A stretch of DNA of 64,000 nucleotides from Psychrobacter sp. Pi2-52 (GCF_904846705.1 NZ_CAJHBS010000007.1:1-64000), one strand, 5' to 3'; shown: positions 1-9,033, counted from the stretch's first letter. Notes: generated by a model from the letters alone, not told the origin. Translations and numbers: made by a program.

Positions 1-4
1 TCAT
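1..4 (-). CDS. start codon of a leftward gene cut by the window edge
   Basis: Read leftward, the first bases give AGGAG, six bases, then ATG at position 4. This is a well-spaced ribosome binding site and start codon for a gene lying outside the window. Only the start codon and one further base are present, so nothing can be said about the product. Confidence 0.45.
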
Positions 5-118
5 AGGATTCTCCTGCTGATGTATTCTAGCAGTTACTCTCTATTTATGAGTGTTCTTATTTATTGGGGGGATTACCTAATAACTTTAATTATCTTCGTA
101 CAATACTAGGAATGTGGC

Positions 119-784
119 CTAAAACGATGAATTAGGCTGTTTTAAAAAGTTCTTTTCATCTTCGGTTGAGTCGCGATTTAGTACCTCGTTGCGATGTGGA
201 TATCGCCCGAATTGATCGATGATTTGTTTGTGACGATGTTCAAAGTCCAATGTGTTTGCATCATCTAGTTGTTCAAACAGCGGTAGATAACGCTTATGAA
301 TCATGGCCGACTCAGAGTGCATAAACGGTATGATAATAAATCTACGCCATTGCATCGGTAGAGTATCAAAATAAGGCTGTTGAATGGCTTCTTGGGCGAG
401 TGCTAATGCCATACCATCTTGCGCAAATGCACTTGCTTGTCCGCGACATAAATTGCGTGAAAACTGATCCAGCACAATAATTTCTGCCAAGCGTCCTGCC
501 AACGCCGTTATCGAGCTATTACCATCCAATGAAGACTCTGCGATACGCCAAGTGACACATTCACCTTGTTTCGCTGCTTCCCAAATGCCGCCAAACTTAT
601 CTTGTATCTGCTTATCAAAACGATCGTTTTGTTCAAACCAGTAAGCTTCATTGTTTTTATCAAACCAAAAATCCAACACGGCACGCGCATCAGGATCTAG
701 ATAAGTCAAATCTATGTTTTTTGGATCCAATTGTGATGAATGGGATAGACTGGCTGAAGTGGAATAATCGGTTGAGAGTGCCAT
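119..784 (-). CDS. DUF924 family protein
   Basis: This 221-residue protein belongs to the DUF924 family (TPR-like fold, biochemical role unknown). Family landmarks are visible in order: VLDFWF near residue 36, IIVLDQFSRNLCRG near 103, the FMHSE block, and a C-terminal QFGRYPHRNEVLNR segment followed by S-T-x-x-E. The first 30 or so residues are Ser-rich and precede the conserved domain. There is no signal peptide or membrane segment, so it is likely cytoplasmic. It is divergent from nspC across a 99-base gap, so the two may share a regulatory region, but no functional link is evident. Confidence 0.85.
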   Translation of the reverse strand: MALSTDYSTSASLSHSSQLDPKNIDLTYLDPDARAVLDFWFDKNNEAYWFEQNDRFDKQIQDKFGGIWEAAKQGECVTWRIAESSLDGNSSITALAGRLAEIIVLDQFSRNLCRGQASAFAQDGMALALAQEAIQQPYFDTLPMQWRRFIIIPFMHSESAMIHKRYLPLFEQLDDANTLDFEHRHKQIIDQFGRYPHRNEVLNRDSTEDEKNFLKQPNSSF

Positions 785-883
785 AAGATATTCTAATTAT
801 GATGAATTTAGTCTACTATAGCGCAAATATTTATATCTGTCTGTCAAGATACCAACAGCAGAGTGTCTATTAGGTAATCTATT

Positions 884-2125
884 ATGAATGCAAAAAATCT
901 AGAGAATTCTATCAACGCGACATTGCCACCAACGCCTTACTACGTGCTTGATGAAGCGGCCATCGTCGCTAATATGAAAATCATCGCTAGGCTGTGTGAG
1001 CTGTCTGGTGCAAAGGCATTATTAGCACTAAAATGCTTCGCCACATGGGGCGTTTTTGATGTGATGCAGCCTTATCTGCATGGCACGACTTCGTCTTCAC
1101 TTAATGAAGTGAGATTGGGCTATGAGACCTTTGGCAATAACGATGATGCCAATAGCCAAGATAAAAAAGAAACGCATGCTTATAGCGTCGCCTATAGTTC
1201 AGATGAAATCCCTGAAGTGCTGAACTATGCGGATAAAATAATCTTTAACTCAATCTCACAGCTCAACGCTTTTAAAGCACAAGCCGCCGCGCAAAATATA
1301 CCTGTAGGTCTACGACTCAATCCAAAGACCAGCAACTCATCGTTTTTGATTGCTGATCCTGCGCGTCCATTCAGCCGTCTTGGTGAGCATGACAAAGAGA
1401 AAATCGCAGCGGTACTTGGCGATATCACTGGCGTCATGATTCATAACAATTGCGAAAATGACAGCTTTGAAGCCTTTAGTGAAAGCTTGGCTGATATCGA
1501 AGAAAGGTTTGGTGATACCTTAGCGCAGCTTGAATGGGTGAGCTTGGGCGGTGGTATCCACTTTATCGCGCCTGATTATCCATTAGAAAAATTGGCTGCA
1601 CGTTTGAAAGCGTTTAGCGAAACCTATGGCGTGCAAGTGTATCTTGAGCCAGGTGAAGCAAGTATCCATGGTGCAGGTACGTTGGTAACTACTGTATTGG
1701 ATACCATGCATAATGAAAAAAATCTAGCAGTCGTCGATGCTTCTATCGAAGCACATATGCTTGATTTACTGATTTATCGTGAGTCCGCACCGATTGCTGC
1801 GATTAATCATACAGCTGCCGATATTGCGCCTATTGGCAATCCTGCAGAAGCTGCACCGTCTGAAGCTGATGCTGAGTCGGCAGACCATACCATTATCTAT
1901 GGTCGTTCTTGCTTGGCAGGTGATATCTTTGGTGAGTATGCATTACCGAGTAATCTTCAGATAGGCGATAAGATTGCCTTTGGCAATGCTGCTGGTTATA
2001 CGATGGTTAAGAAAAACTGGTTCAATGGTGTCAACATGCCAGCGATAGTCATCCGCCGATTAGATGGCAGTATCGATATCCAGCGCGAGTTTGATTATCA
2101 AGATTATAAAGCTAGCCTATCTTAA
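884..2125 (+). CDS. nspC: carboxynorspermidine decarboxylase
   Basis: PLP enzyme of alanine-racemase fold (group IV decarboxylases). It decarboxylates carboxynorspermidine or carboxyspermidine to norspermidine or spermidine. Visible marks are the PLP lysine in LLALKCFATWG (K50), the glycine-rich phosphate loop VSLGGGIHF, the YLEPGEA strand, and the late catalytic cysteine block GRSCLAGDIFGEY. At 413 residues it is longer than the usual 365-390. The excess is an Ala/Glu-rich insert at about residues 300-335, just before the cysteine block. The synthase gene lies downstream on the same strand, 297 bases away, with its own probable promoter. Together they form the alternative polyamine pathway via aspartate semialdehyde. 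Confidence 0.93.
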   Translation: MNAKNLENSINATLPPTPYYVLDEAAIVANMKIIARLCELSGAKALLALKCFATWGVFDVMQPYLHGTTSSSLNEVRLGYETFGNNDDANSQDKKETHAYSVAYSSDEIPEVLNYADKIIFNSISQLNAFKAQAAAQNIPVGLRLNPKTSNSSFLIADPARPFSRLGEHDKEKIAAVLGDITGVMIHNNCENDSFEAFSESLADIEERFGDTLAQLEWVSLGGGIHFIAPDYPLEKLAARLKAFSETYGVQVYLEPGEASIHGAGTLVTTVLDTMHNEKNLAVVDASIEAHMLDLLIYRESAPIAAINHTAADIAPIGNPAEAAPSEADAESADHTIIYGRSCLAGDIFGEYALPSNLQIGDKIAFGNAAGYTMVKKNWFNGVNMPAIVIRRLDGSIDIQREFDYQDYKASLS

Positions 2126-2239
2126 GCCTTAGCTTTTAAGACTATGCTATTGTCGGGTTTTTGTATTTTAATTATTAAAAAACAAATACTTAACCTGTAT
2201 TAGTAGATATTTTGATATCTCTACTTTTTATACATATTT

Positions 2240-2271
2240 TTTACCGATAAGGGAATAAAAATTGTTATAAT
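2240..2271 (+). promoter_or_regulatory. probable promoter of the carboxynorspermidine synthase gene
   Basis: A perfect TATAAT lies at 2266-2271 in AT-rich DNA. The -35 side is poor: TTTACC at 2240-2245 is 20 bases away, so the spacing is long. Initiation near 2278 would put the hairpin at 2274-2308 at the extreme 5' end of the mRNA and leave a leader of about 145 bases. Confidence 0.45.
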
Positions 2272-2273
2272 CG

Positions 2274-2308
2274 CGTCGGGCAAATAATGGAGTATTATTT
2301 GCCCGACG
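2274..2308 (+). promoter_or_regulatory. 15-bp perfect hairpin in the leader of the carboxynorspermidine synthase gene
   Basis: GTCGGGCAAATAAT at 2275-2288 is followed by a five-base loop GGAGT and the exact reverse complement at 2294-2307. One more C-G pair closes it. It is not followed by a T run, so it is not a classic terminator. It lies directly downstream of a TATAAT. Possible roles are an mRNA-stabilising 5' stem, an operator or part of a leader regulator. A second weaker pairing (TGCGTG near 2311, CACGCA near 2343) follows. Confidence 0.6.
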
Positions 2309-2422
2309 GGTGCGTGGGTTTTCCTCGGTCTTCCTTTTTAATTCACGCATATCATTCACTCGTTTCTGTTTTGCATAGCCGCTATCAATGGTATCGACAG
2401 GGACACAAAGGAGGATTGTTCA

Positions 2423-3697
2423 TTGAACACAAACCAACAAGCTAAGCCCAACAAAAAAGATGTACTGATCATCGGAGCAGGCGGTGTCGCTCAAGTGGTC
2501 GCGCATAAATGTGCGATGCATAATGATGTGCTTGGTGAGATTCATATCGCCTCACGTACCAAAGACAAATGCGATGATATCGCGCAAAGCGTAAAAGAAA
2601 AAGACAGCTTTAAACAAGCTGCGGTTTTGCACACGCATCAAGTCGATGCGATGGACAGCCAAGCGCTGGTGCAATTGATCAAAGAAATAGAAATTCAAAT
2701 CGTCATTAATGTCGGCTCGGCATTTATCAATATGACGGTATTAGAAGCCTGTATTGAGACAGGTGTTGCTTACATTGACACGGCGATTCATGAAGATCCA
2801 CGTAAGATTTGTGAGACACCGCCGTGGTACAACAACTATGAGTGGCAACGTAAAGAGCGCTGTGCAGACAACAATGTCACTGCCATTTTAGGTGCAGGGT
2901 TTGATCCTGGTATGGTCAACGCTTATGCGCGTCTTGGCTATGATATGATGGATGCAGGATCTGTGACGGATATCGATATCATTGATATCAATGCGGGTAG
3001 CCATGGCAAATACTTTGCGACCAACTTTGACCCAGAGATCAACTTCCGTGAGTTCACCGGTACGGTTTACTCTTGGCAGGATAGCAAGTGGCAGTCTAAC
3101 AAAATGTTTGAAGTCAAACGTACGGACGATTTGCCAGTTGTAGGTGTGCAAAACAGCTATCTAAGCGGTCATGATGAAGTGCATTCATTGTCAGCCAATC
3201 TAGATGTACCAAACATTCGCTTTTGGATGGGCTTTGGTGAGCATTATATCAATGTCTTCACTGTCCTACAGAGCTTAGGATTACTGTCTGAGCAGCCAGT
3301 GATGACTGCTGAAGGTCAAGAAGTTGTACCACTAAAAGTTGTTAAAGCGGTACTACCAGATCCAAGCTCGCTTGCACCGAACTATACAGGCAAGACCTGC
3401 ATTGGTGATAAAGTCAAAGGCAAAATCAATGGCGTTGAGACTGAAGTATTTATCTACAATGTCTCAGATCATAAAGATGCTTACAATGAAGTGGGTAGCC
3501 AAGGTATCTCGTATACCGCAGGCGTGCCACCTGTTGCTGCTGCAATACTAGTCGCGACTGGCGAATGGGATGCAGGCAAGATGGTCAACGTCGAAGAGCT
3601 AGATGCTAAGCCATTTATCAATCTACTAAACAAGATTGGTCTGCCAACGCGTATCAAAGATAGCGAAGGTGACAGAGCGCTTGAGTTTGATATTTAG
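2423..3697 (+). CDS. carboxynorspermidine synthase (saccharopine dehydrogenase-like)
   Basis: NADPH-dependent reductase that joins aspartate semialdehyde with putrescine or diaminopropane to give carboxyspermidine or carboxynorspermidine, the substrate of the upstream NspC. The N-terminal Rossmann motif is VLIIGAGGVAQVVAHKCA (about residues 15-32), followed by the Lys9/saccharopine-dehydrogenase-like catalytic domain with GAGFDPGMVNAYA near 160. Length (424) is slightly above the usual 400-415. The start is TTG at 2423, supported by GGAGG at 2410-2414 eight bases upstream. The symbols lys1 or cansDH are used in other genera. The neighbouring nspC makes this assignment firm. Confidence 0.92.
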   Translation: MNTNQQAKPNKKDVLIIGAGGVAQVVAHKCAMHNDVLGEIHIASRTKDKCDDIAQSVKEKDSFKQAAVLHTHQVDAMDSQALVQLIKEIEIQIVINVGSAFINMTVLEACIETGVAYIDTAIHEDPRKICETPPWYNNYEWQRKERCADNNVTAILGAGFDPGMVNAYARLGYDMMDAGSVTDIDIIDINAGSHGKYFATNFDPEINFREFTGTVYSWQDSKWQSNKMFEVKRTDDLPVVGVQNSYLSGHDEVHSLSANLDVPNIRFWMGFGEHYINVFTVLQSLGLLSEQPVMTAEGQEVVPLKVVKAVLPDPSSLAPNYTGKTCIGDKVKGKINGVETEVFIYNVSDHKDAYNEVGSQGISYTAGVPPVAAAILVATGEWDAGKMVNVEELDAKPFINLLNKIGLPTRIKDSEGDRALEFDI

Positions 3698-3717
3698 TTA
3701 GTCATTATATCTATTCT

Positions 3718-3758
3718 AAAAGCCCATCTGACTTTAATTGAGTCAGGTGGGCTTTTTA
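3718..3758 (+). terminator. rho-independent terminator after carboxynorspermidine synthase
   Basis: AGCCCATCTGACT (3721-3733) pairs with AGTCAGGTGGGCT (3741-3753) with one G-T wobble and a seven-base loop, followed by TTTTATTTT. It begins about 20 bases after the stop codon. Confidence 0.88.
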
Positions 3759-3819
3759 TTTTATAAAGGAAAAATAAATTGTCATTGTCTATTTAATTAT
3801 ACAGAATAAATTATCAAAC

Positions 3820-3838
3820 GATAATGATTTTCAATATC
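3820..3838 (+). promoter_or_regulatory. Fur-box-like site upstream of the Fes-like esterase
   Basis: GATAATGATTTTCAATATC matches the 19-base Fur consensus GATAATGATAATCATTATC at 16 positions by direct comparison. It lies 106 bases before the start codon of a gene whose product resembles siderophore esterases, so iron repression by Fur is the natural reading. No clear -10/-35 pair was identified around it. Confidence 0.65.
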
Positions 3839-3943
3839 ATCTATATTAAAAATAAGGTAGTATTTTACTTTTGTATCATTCGCTAGACATTCTGTAAAGG
3901 TAGAAATTAGATGTTTGTCAGTGAATAAATGAGGGAGTAGTGA

Positions 3944-5638
3944 ATGAGATACATACGATTTCTTCCTAAGAAGAAATGGGCCATAGCAGGCTTTACCTTT
4001 TTATTATATTCGGCGTCATTTCCTGCATTTGGTTCGGAGGCAACGATGCTAACGATTGAAAGTCCCTTAAAAGGCGATTTAAATCATTCCAACAGGGAAA
4101 ACGCTGATATCAAGCCACAGCATAAGTCATTAGATTTTAGCGTTCCTTGCGATACAGGCGATTATCTAACCGGATATGTTGAGAGTGATAGAAGTATGAT
4201 GACGCTAGATGTTATCGATGCCACAGGAAAAGTATCGCGCCGTTTGATTGATAATAAAAGTGGCAAACAACACTTCTATTCAGTAGCCGAAAACTGTGCA
4301 GAGACCTGGCGACTGTCTGGCTCAGGTGCTTATCAGATAGTGCTCGAACAACGTGTTAGTTTAGCAGAGCAAGATTTAAAAGGTTCTTTAGGAAATTCTC
4401 TAGACAGTTCTGACACGTTACTCAGCCCCAGAGTATCGGCATTACTTGAGTCATTGCAGAAAGGGCAGAGTACAGATCGCTTTTGGGCGGAAGTGGAAGT
4501 ATTAGGTACACCGCTGATTGAAGACACAGCTTTGGGCACTGTGATGACGTTTTTAGCGCGAGGAGACTATCGCAATGTCAAGTTAATGGGTGGCCCGTCC
4601 ACCAATCATGATGCATTGCAACGATTGGTAGACTCTGATACATGGTACAAAAGTTTTATTGTGCCAAACAACACGCACTTATCCTATCAAATTGCCCCTA
4701 ATATCCCTGAGCCACCTCTGTCTGAGTTTGCTCGTAGAGTCGCCATAAAAGCCGTGGCTCAAGTTGATCCTTATAATCACCATTCATGGCCACGTTCAGC
4801 CACTGATAAGTACACAACCAAATCTACTATTACGTTAAAAGACGCACCAAATAGGCGTTGGATAAAAAGACAGGCAGAGGTTCCCAAAGGAGCGTTGTCT
4901 ACCTTTAAATTTACTAGTAGTACATTGGATAATACTCGCGATATCACCATTTACTCCCCAACTGTTAATAACAACAAGGAGAATAGTAAAGATGATGCGG
5001 TGCTGTTATATATCTTTGATGCTGAAGCCTATATTGATACGGTTGGATTGCCCACGATTTTAGATAATTTGATTGCAGAAGGTAAGGTTCCACTAGTGAC
5101 AGCGGTGTTTATTAGCAATCCTGACAATGATGCCCGTGCACGTGAATTACCTGCCAACCCAATGTTTGCAGATGTATTGGCCAATGAGTTAGTACCACAA
5201 ATAAATAAACGATTGCCAGTAGCGATACCAACGGATAGAACGGTCATTGCAGGGTCAAGTTATGGCGGTTTAGCAGCGACGACTATCGCACTACGTCACC
5301 CCGACATATTTGGCAATGTTATCTCTATGTCTGGGTCTTACTGGTGGCATCCAAAAGATCAGACAGCAGAAGATAAACACTTCGTAGCGTCTGAGGTAAT
5401 AAAAATGGATAAGGCACCCGTTCGTTTCTTTTTGAGCGCAGGCGTGTTTGAAACGGCTCGTGGTAAAAGTGGTAGCAACGGTATATTGGGAACCAATCGT
5501 CATCTGCGAGACGTTTTATTGGCAAAAAGGTACGATACACATTATCAAGAGTATGCTGCAGGACATGATTACTTTGCTTGGCGAGGAATCATAGGAGATG
5601 GTTTGGTATCGCTTTTTCCGTCTAAGGAAAAGAAGTAA
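3944..5638 (+). CDS. secreted enterochelin-esterase-like alpha/beta hydrolase
   Basis: A 564-residue protein with a Sec signal peptide (KKKW then a hydrophobic stretch, cleavage likely near residue 30). It has a Fes-like architecture: an N-terminal beta-rich domain, then an esterase D-type hydrolase domain. The nucleophile elbow GSSYGG places Ser at residue 439, and the C-terminal AGHDYFAWR carries the likely catalytic His (541). In the family such enzymes hydrolyse ferric enterobactin-type siderophores. The export signal suggests a periplasmic, IroE-like location rather than the cytoplasmic Fes location. ATG at 3944 has GGGAG at 3932-3936. A Fur-box-like site upstream supports an iron role. 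The substrate is not determined by sequence. Confidence 0.82.
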   Translation: MRYIRFLPKKKWAIAGFTFLLYSASFPAFGSEATMLTIESPLKGDLNHSNRENADIKPQHKSLDFSVPCDTGDYLTGYVESDRSMMTLDVIDATGKVSRRLIDNKSGKQHFYSVAENCAETWRLSGSGAYQIVLEQRVSLAEQDLKGSLGNSLDSSDTLLSPRVSALLESLQKGQSTDRFWAEVEVLGTPLIEDTALGTVMTFLARGDYRNVKLMGGPSTNHDALQRLVDSDTWYKSFIVPNNTHLSYQIAPNIPEPPLSEFARRVAIKAVAQVDPYNHHSWPRSATDKYTTKSTITLKDAPNRRWIKRQAEVPKGALSTFKFTSSTLDNTRDITIYSPTVNNNKENSKDDAVLLYIFDAEAYIDTVGLPTILDNLIAEGKVPLVTAVFISNPDNDARARELPANPMFADVLANELVPQINKRLPVAIPTDRTVIAGSSYGGLAATTIALRHPDIFGNVISMSGSYWWHPKDQTAEDKHFVASEVIKMDKAPVRFFLSAGVFETARGKSGSNGILGTNRHLRDVLLAKRYDTHYQEYAAGHDYFAWRGIIGDGLVSLFPSKEKK

Positions 5639-5745
5639 TATCTCTTTTATTTAAACTAGCGCTAATGTTTAGCCTTTTACTACTAAATAAAATGATAGTG
5701 ACTGAGTATTCATACTCTAACTTCTAATTTTCTATATAAAGTATT

Positions 5746-5787
5746 TTTTTAAAACCAACCTGCTAACAAGTAGCAAGTTGGTTTTAA
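5746..5787. terminator. shared terminator-like hairpin between convergent genes
   Basis: AAAACCAACCTGCTA (5751-5765) pairs with TAGCAAGTTGGTTTT (5771-5785) with one imperfect position. It sits between the esterase gene and htpX, which converge, and may serve both strands. The T runs are formed mostly by the stem ends. Confidence 0.65.
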
Positions 5788-5798
5788 ATCGATTGTCA

Positions 5799-6707
5799 TT
5801 AATTAGGATTATATTCTCTCAACGCCGCAATACGGTCATCAAGCGTTGGGTGTGAACGGAATAGGTTGGCAATACTAAAGCCTTGCGTTTGTCCTGATGA
5901 GATCGCAAATGCTTTCATACTCTCAGGCATTTGATCTGGTCGCTGTGCAGAAGGACGAAGCGCATCAAGCGCACTAATCATTTTTTCGCGGCTGGCCAAT
6001 TTTGCACCCATTTGATCCGCACGGAATTCACGTAAGCGTGAGAACCACATCACGATGGCAGATGCCAAAAATCCAAGTAAGATATCCATTACGATACTCG
6101 TAATAAAGTAACCAATACCTGGGCGGTCACTGGTATTTTTAAACACAGTACGATCAACGAAACTGCCTACAATACGTGCAAAGAACATTACAAAGGCATT
6201 TACGACCCCTTGAATGAGGGCAAGGGTTACCATATCACCGTTAGCCACATGGCCAATCTCATGCGCCAATACCGCTTCGACTTCATCTTGATTCATATTC
6301 TGTAGTAGACCAGACGAAACCGCCACTAGCGCTTTATTTTTATTCCAACCAGTCGCAAAGGCATTTGGCTGCGAGTTATTAAAAATACCAACCTCAGGCA
6401 TACCGATATTTACGGCTCGTGCTTGTTTGGCTACGGTATCGACTAGCCATTGCTCAGTAGCGGTGCGTGGAGATTCTATAACTACCGTACCAGTAGATCT
6501 TTTAGCCATCCACTTTGATATAAATAGCGAGATCATCGAGCCGACCATACCGTAGATACCACACATAACGGCAAGGCTAATGTAGTTAAGACCACCTGCG
6601 CTGTGCACGCCGCCAATCCCAAAAAACCTCGATAAAATACCAAACACAATGCTAAATACCACAATCACTGCTAAGTTGGTTAATAAAAATAATCCAATAC
6701 GCATCAT
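5799..6707 (-). CDS. htpX: membrane zinc metalloprotease HtpX
   Basis: M48-family inner-membrane endopeptidase that degrades misfolded membrane proteins alongside FtsH. Two N-terminal membrane segments (about residues 4-25 and 40-65) precede the catalytic domain. The zinc motif HEIGH lies at residues 149-153, inside [15 protein letters not shown]. Two further hydrophobic stretches lie at about 163-180 and 198-222, and FRADQMGAK supplies the third zinc ligand. At 302 residues the length is close to the usual 285-300. ATG at 6707 has AGGAAG eight bases upstream. In E. coli it is under Cpx and heat-shock control; no clear sites of that kind were recognised here. Confidence 0.96.
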   Translation of the reverse strand: MMRIGLFLLTNLAVIVVFSIVFGILSRFFGIGGVHSAGGLNYISLAVMCGIYGMVGSMISLFISKWMAKRSTGTVVIESPRTATEQWLVDTVAKQARAVNIGMPEVGIFNNSQPNAFATGWNKNKALVAVSSGLLQNMNQDEVEAVLAHEIGHVANGDMVTLALIQGVVNAFVMFFARIVGSFVDRTVFKNTSDRPGIGYFITSIVMDILLGFLASAIVMWFSRLREFRADQMGAKLASREKMISALDALRPSAQRPDQMPESMKAFAISSGQTQGFSIANLFRSHPTLDDRIAALREYNPN

Positions 6708-6929
6708 GATGCTAACTTCCTATTTACAATGTCGGTATGACCTCGATAGAGCGCTCTCTAAGAGGTTTGTTTGTTATGATAGATTTTACTGTGATTTTGA
6801 CTGTAATGTTAGAAAAAAATAGCTTTTTATAAGTGGTGACAGAGATAGAGTGCTTATTTCTGGCAATGCCGTACAATACCTGACTGGTTTTAGCAGGTTA
6901 GAAAAGTAGTAGATGAGGAGTAGTGATTT

Positions 6930-7262
6930 TTGACAGAATTAAAGACGGTTGGGCTATTTGCGCTTACTGCATTGGCTGAGATTGCAGGATGTTATCTGCC
7001 TTATCTGTGGCTGCGAGAAGGCAAGTCAATCTGGCTGCTGATACCTGGTGCGCTGAGCTTAGTCGCGTTTGTTTGGCTGCTGTCATTACACCCAACTGCT
7101 GCGGGCAGGGTCTATGCTGCATATGGTGGCGTTTATATATGTATGGCGATTTTATGGTTGTGGACGGTCAATGGTATACGACCAACCATGTGGGACATAG
7201 TGGGTTCGATAGTGGCGTTGCTAGGAATGGCGATTATTATGTTTGCTCCGCGCGGAGCTTAA
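6930..7262 (+). CDS. YnfA-family (UPF0060) small membrane protein
   Basis: A 110-residue inner-membrane protein with four predicted membrane helices. The family pattern is clear: [20 protein letters not shown] at residues 13-32, the [15 protein letters not shown] core, and [12 protein letters not shown] before the last helix. The family belongs to the small multidrug-resistance fold, but its substrate is generally unknown. The start is TTG at 6930, chosen because GAGGAG lies nine bases upstream. It stands alone, divergent from htpX. Confidence 0.9.
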   Translation: MTELKTVGLFALTALAEIAGCYLPYLWLREGKSIWLLIPGALSLVAFVWLLSLHPTAAGRVYAAYGGVYICMAILWLWTVNGIRPTMWDIVGSIVALLGMAIIMFAPRGA

Positions 7263-7355
7263 TTAAAGACAGTGCTTAGCTAAAGGCCAATGACGAACCA
7301 AAAAAAAATACCAATCGAACGGTTACGTCAGATTAGCATATTGATGTATTGATTA

Positions 7356-7478
7356 TTAATGTTTGCCTAGGATGCTACCGTTGTCGTCTTTCTTGGCTTG
7401 TTTGGCAGCTTTCTTCTCTTTAGCAGTCAAAAGGGGCTTTTTCTTAACATTTTTCTTACTATCTTGACCTTTGCTCAT
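7356..7478 (-). CDS. small lysine-rich conserved-looking protein, 40 residues
   Basis: Read leftward from ATG at 7478, this frame encodes 40 residues beginning MSKGQDSKKNVKKKP and ending with TAA at 7356-7358. AAGGA lies seven bases before the start. About a third of the residues are Lys and a TAKEKKAAKQAKK helix dominates the middle. The strong charge suggests nucleic-acid or ribosome contact, but the function is unknown. I recall similar tiny Lys-rich proteins in Pseudomonadales, which I cannot verify here. It is below common gene-calling length limits. Confidence 0.65.
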   Translation of the reverse strand: MSKGQDSKKNVKKKPLLTAKEKKAAKQAKKDDNGSILGKH

Positions 7479-7715
7479 AATCGTTTCCTTTTTTACAGCA
7501 CACTACTCATTACGCAAAGTTAAGCGAATTCAAGACAGTGTGAATACAGCTAACATAGCTGTTTACTTAATAGAGTATAGGCTTAAGCTTTAGTAATAGA
7601 TAGCGCTCGCACAATTCCTCTACGATTCAATTATCGTTCAAATTCTTTATGTTTACGGTTAGTCCTAGTTTACCAATTGATTCGTTCAATCAATCATTAT
7701 ATTAATAAGTGCTTA
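7479..7715. other. gene-free stretch before the queD promoter
   Basis: No credible reading frame or RNA gene is seen between the small lysine-rich gene and the queD promoter. The DNA is AT-rich and must contain the leftward promoter for the small gene, which I could not pick out. Confidence 0.5.
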
Positions 7716-7744
7716 CTTACGGATACATGGCGATTTGCTATAAT
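7716..7744 (+). promoter_or_regulatory. extended -10 promoter for queD-tsaE-mutL
   Basis: TGCTATAAT at 7736-7744 is a perfect extended -10 (TGnTATAAT). CTTACG at 7716-7721 is a partial -35 at 17-base spacing. The start site would be near 7751, about 80 bases before queD. Confidence 0.6.
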
Positions 7745-7829
7745 GAGCCATAAACCGATTCATAAACGCGGCAAACTCTTATTTATTAACATTTAGCACC
7801 ATAGTGCTTACTGTTTTGGTCAAATTATT

Positions 7830-8450
7830 ATGCGTATTCGTAAACTGTTCAAATTTGAAAATGCTCACATCGTTCGTAATTGTAGTTCTGAGCGTTGTAA
7901 GCATTCGATTCATGGTCACAGCTATCAGATTGAGCTTATCCTTGAGGCCACTCGTTTAGACCATGGGCAAATGGTTTATGACTTTGGCCTACTAAAATCT
8001 TCTATCAAAGACATTATCGATAGCTTTGATCATGCCATTTGCTTTTGGAACAAAGATGATCCTGAGTATGTCGCAGCGTGTAAGAAATTTAGCGCACGTT
8101 GGATCAGCCTACCAGTTTCGCCATCGGCAGAGCAGTTTTCACGAGTGATATTCTTTTGGGCACAAGAAATACTACGTCAGACACAAATGCAAAATGGTGA
8201 AGCAGATGTCAGCGTGTACTCAGTGATTGCCCATGAGACGGCGACAGGGTATGCGCAGTGTTTTGCTGATGATGTTGCAAACGATCAAATGGGTAAACTA
8301 GTTCTAGAAGATTTTGAATTCAGTGAGCAGGTTCGTGCTGAGTGGACTGACTCTGAGCTGTATGCCAAGCTGATTCGCGGTGAAAGCTTTACCAATCCAA
8401 CCGTGACCATGCAGGTTCAGACAGAGCAAGTACAAGCAGGTTCAGTCTGA
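7830..8450 (+). CDS. queD: QueD-like 6-carboxy-tetrahydropterin synthase
   Basis: PTPS-family enzyme. QueD converts dihydroneopterin triphosphate to 6-carboxy-tetrahydropterin in queuosine (preQ0) synthesis. Zinc ligands are visible as His in FENAH (residue 13) and the pair in HGHSY (28 and 30). A Cys-rich stretch CSSERCKH lies between them, where the catalytic Cys is expected. At 206 residues it is longer than a typical QueD (about 120-150). The extra length is in the middle and in a Gln/Val-rich C-terminal tail, so a specialised member of the superfamily remains possible. Its stop overlaps the tsaE start by one base, which implies translational coupling. Confidence 0.8.
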   Translation: MRIRKLFKFENAHIVRNCSSERCKHSIHGHSYQIELILEATRLDHGQMVYDFGLLKSSIKDIIDSFDHAICFWNKDDPEYVAACKKFSARWISLPVSPSAEQFSRVIFFWAQEILRQTQMQNGEADVSVYSVIAHETATGYAQCFADDVANDQMGKLVLEDFEFSEQVRAEWTDSELYAKLIRGESFTNPTVTMQVQTEQVQAGSV

Positions 8451-8980
8451 TGTGTGATGGTCAATCTATAGAAAATAGCAAATACCTAAAGACTCTGATA
8501 TTAAGCTCTGAGCAAGATACTCAAGCATTGGCTGAGCAATTAGCGACCTTGTCACTGACAGGTAGCGTGTGGCTGGCAGGTGACTTGGGCGCTGGTAAAA
8601 CGACACTAACGCGTTATTGGTTACAAGCGCTTGGTCATACAGGTGCGGTGAAAAGCCCAACCTATACCTTGGTTGAGCCCTACAGTATTCAGCGAAAGGA
8701 TGGTTCGATCAAGCCGGTTTATCATGCAGATTTATATCGTCTGCAAGATCCAGAAGAGCTGTCTTTTATTGGGTTTGATGAGTATCTTGATGAGCCTGAA
8801 GCGTTAGTTATTATCGAATGGGCTAGCCGCGCTGATAGCTATCTTCCACCGCCCACGTTATTCATCGATATGATTCAAAATGTAAGCGATGATAACGACA
8901 CTGAAGCACGCCAAGTGCAGTTGAGAGTGTCAAAGGCAGGTCAAGCGCAGGGCTTGGAACTATCGCAACTTATCATCTAA
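8450..8980 (+). CDS. tsaE: tRNA threonylcarbamoyladenosine biosynthesis ATPase TsaE
   Basis: P-loop ATPase that works with TsaB and TsaD to make N6-threonylcarbamoyladenosine at position 37 of ANN-decoding tRNAs. The Walker A GDLGAGKTT is at residues 44-52, followed by KSPTYTLVEPY and the HADLYRL and IEWASRADSYLP family blocks. At 176 residues it is slightly longer than the usual 150-160. It overlaps the queD stop by one base and is followed by mutL after 53 bases. In E. coli tsaE lies upstream of amiB-mutL-miaA-hfq; here amiB is absent and queD is in front. Confidence 0.95.
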   Translation: MCDGQSIENSKYLKTLILSSEQDTQALAEQLATLSLTGSVWLAGDLGAGKTTLTRYWLQALGHTGAVKSPTYTLVEPYSIQRKDGSIKPVYHADLYRLQDPEELSFIGFDEYLDEPEALVIIEWASRADSYLPPPTLFIDMIQNVSDDNDTEARQVQLRVSKAGQAQGLELSQLII

Positions 8981-9033
8981 ATGAATATCTAAATTACACC
9001 AATCGCTACTTTCCAAAAACATGACATCTATCT

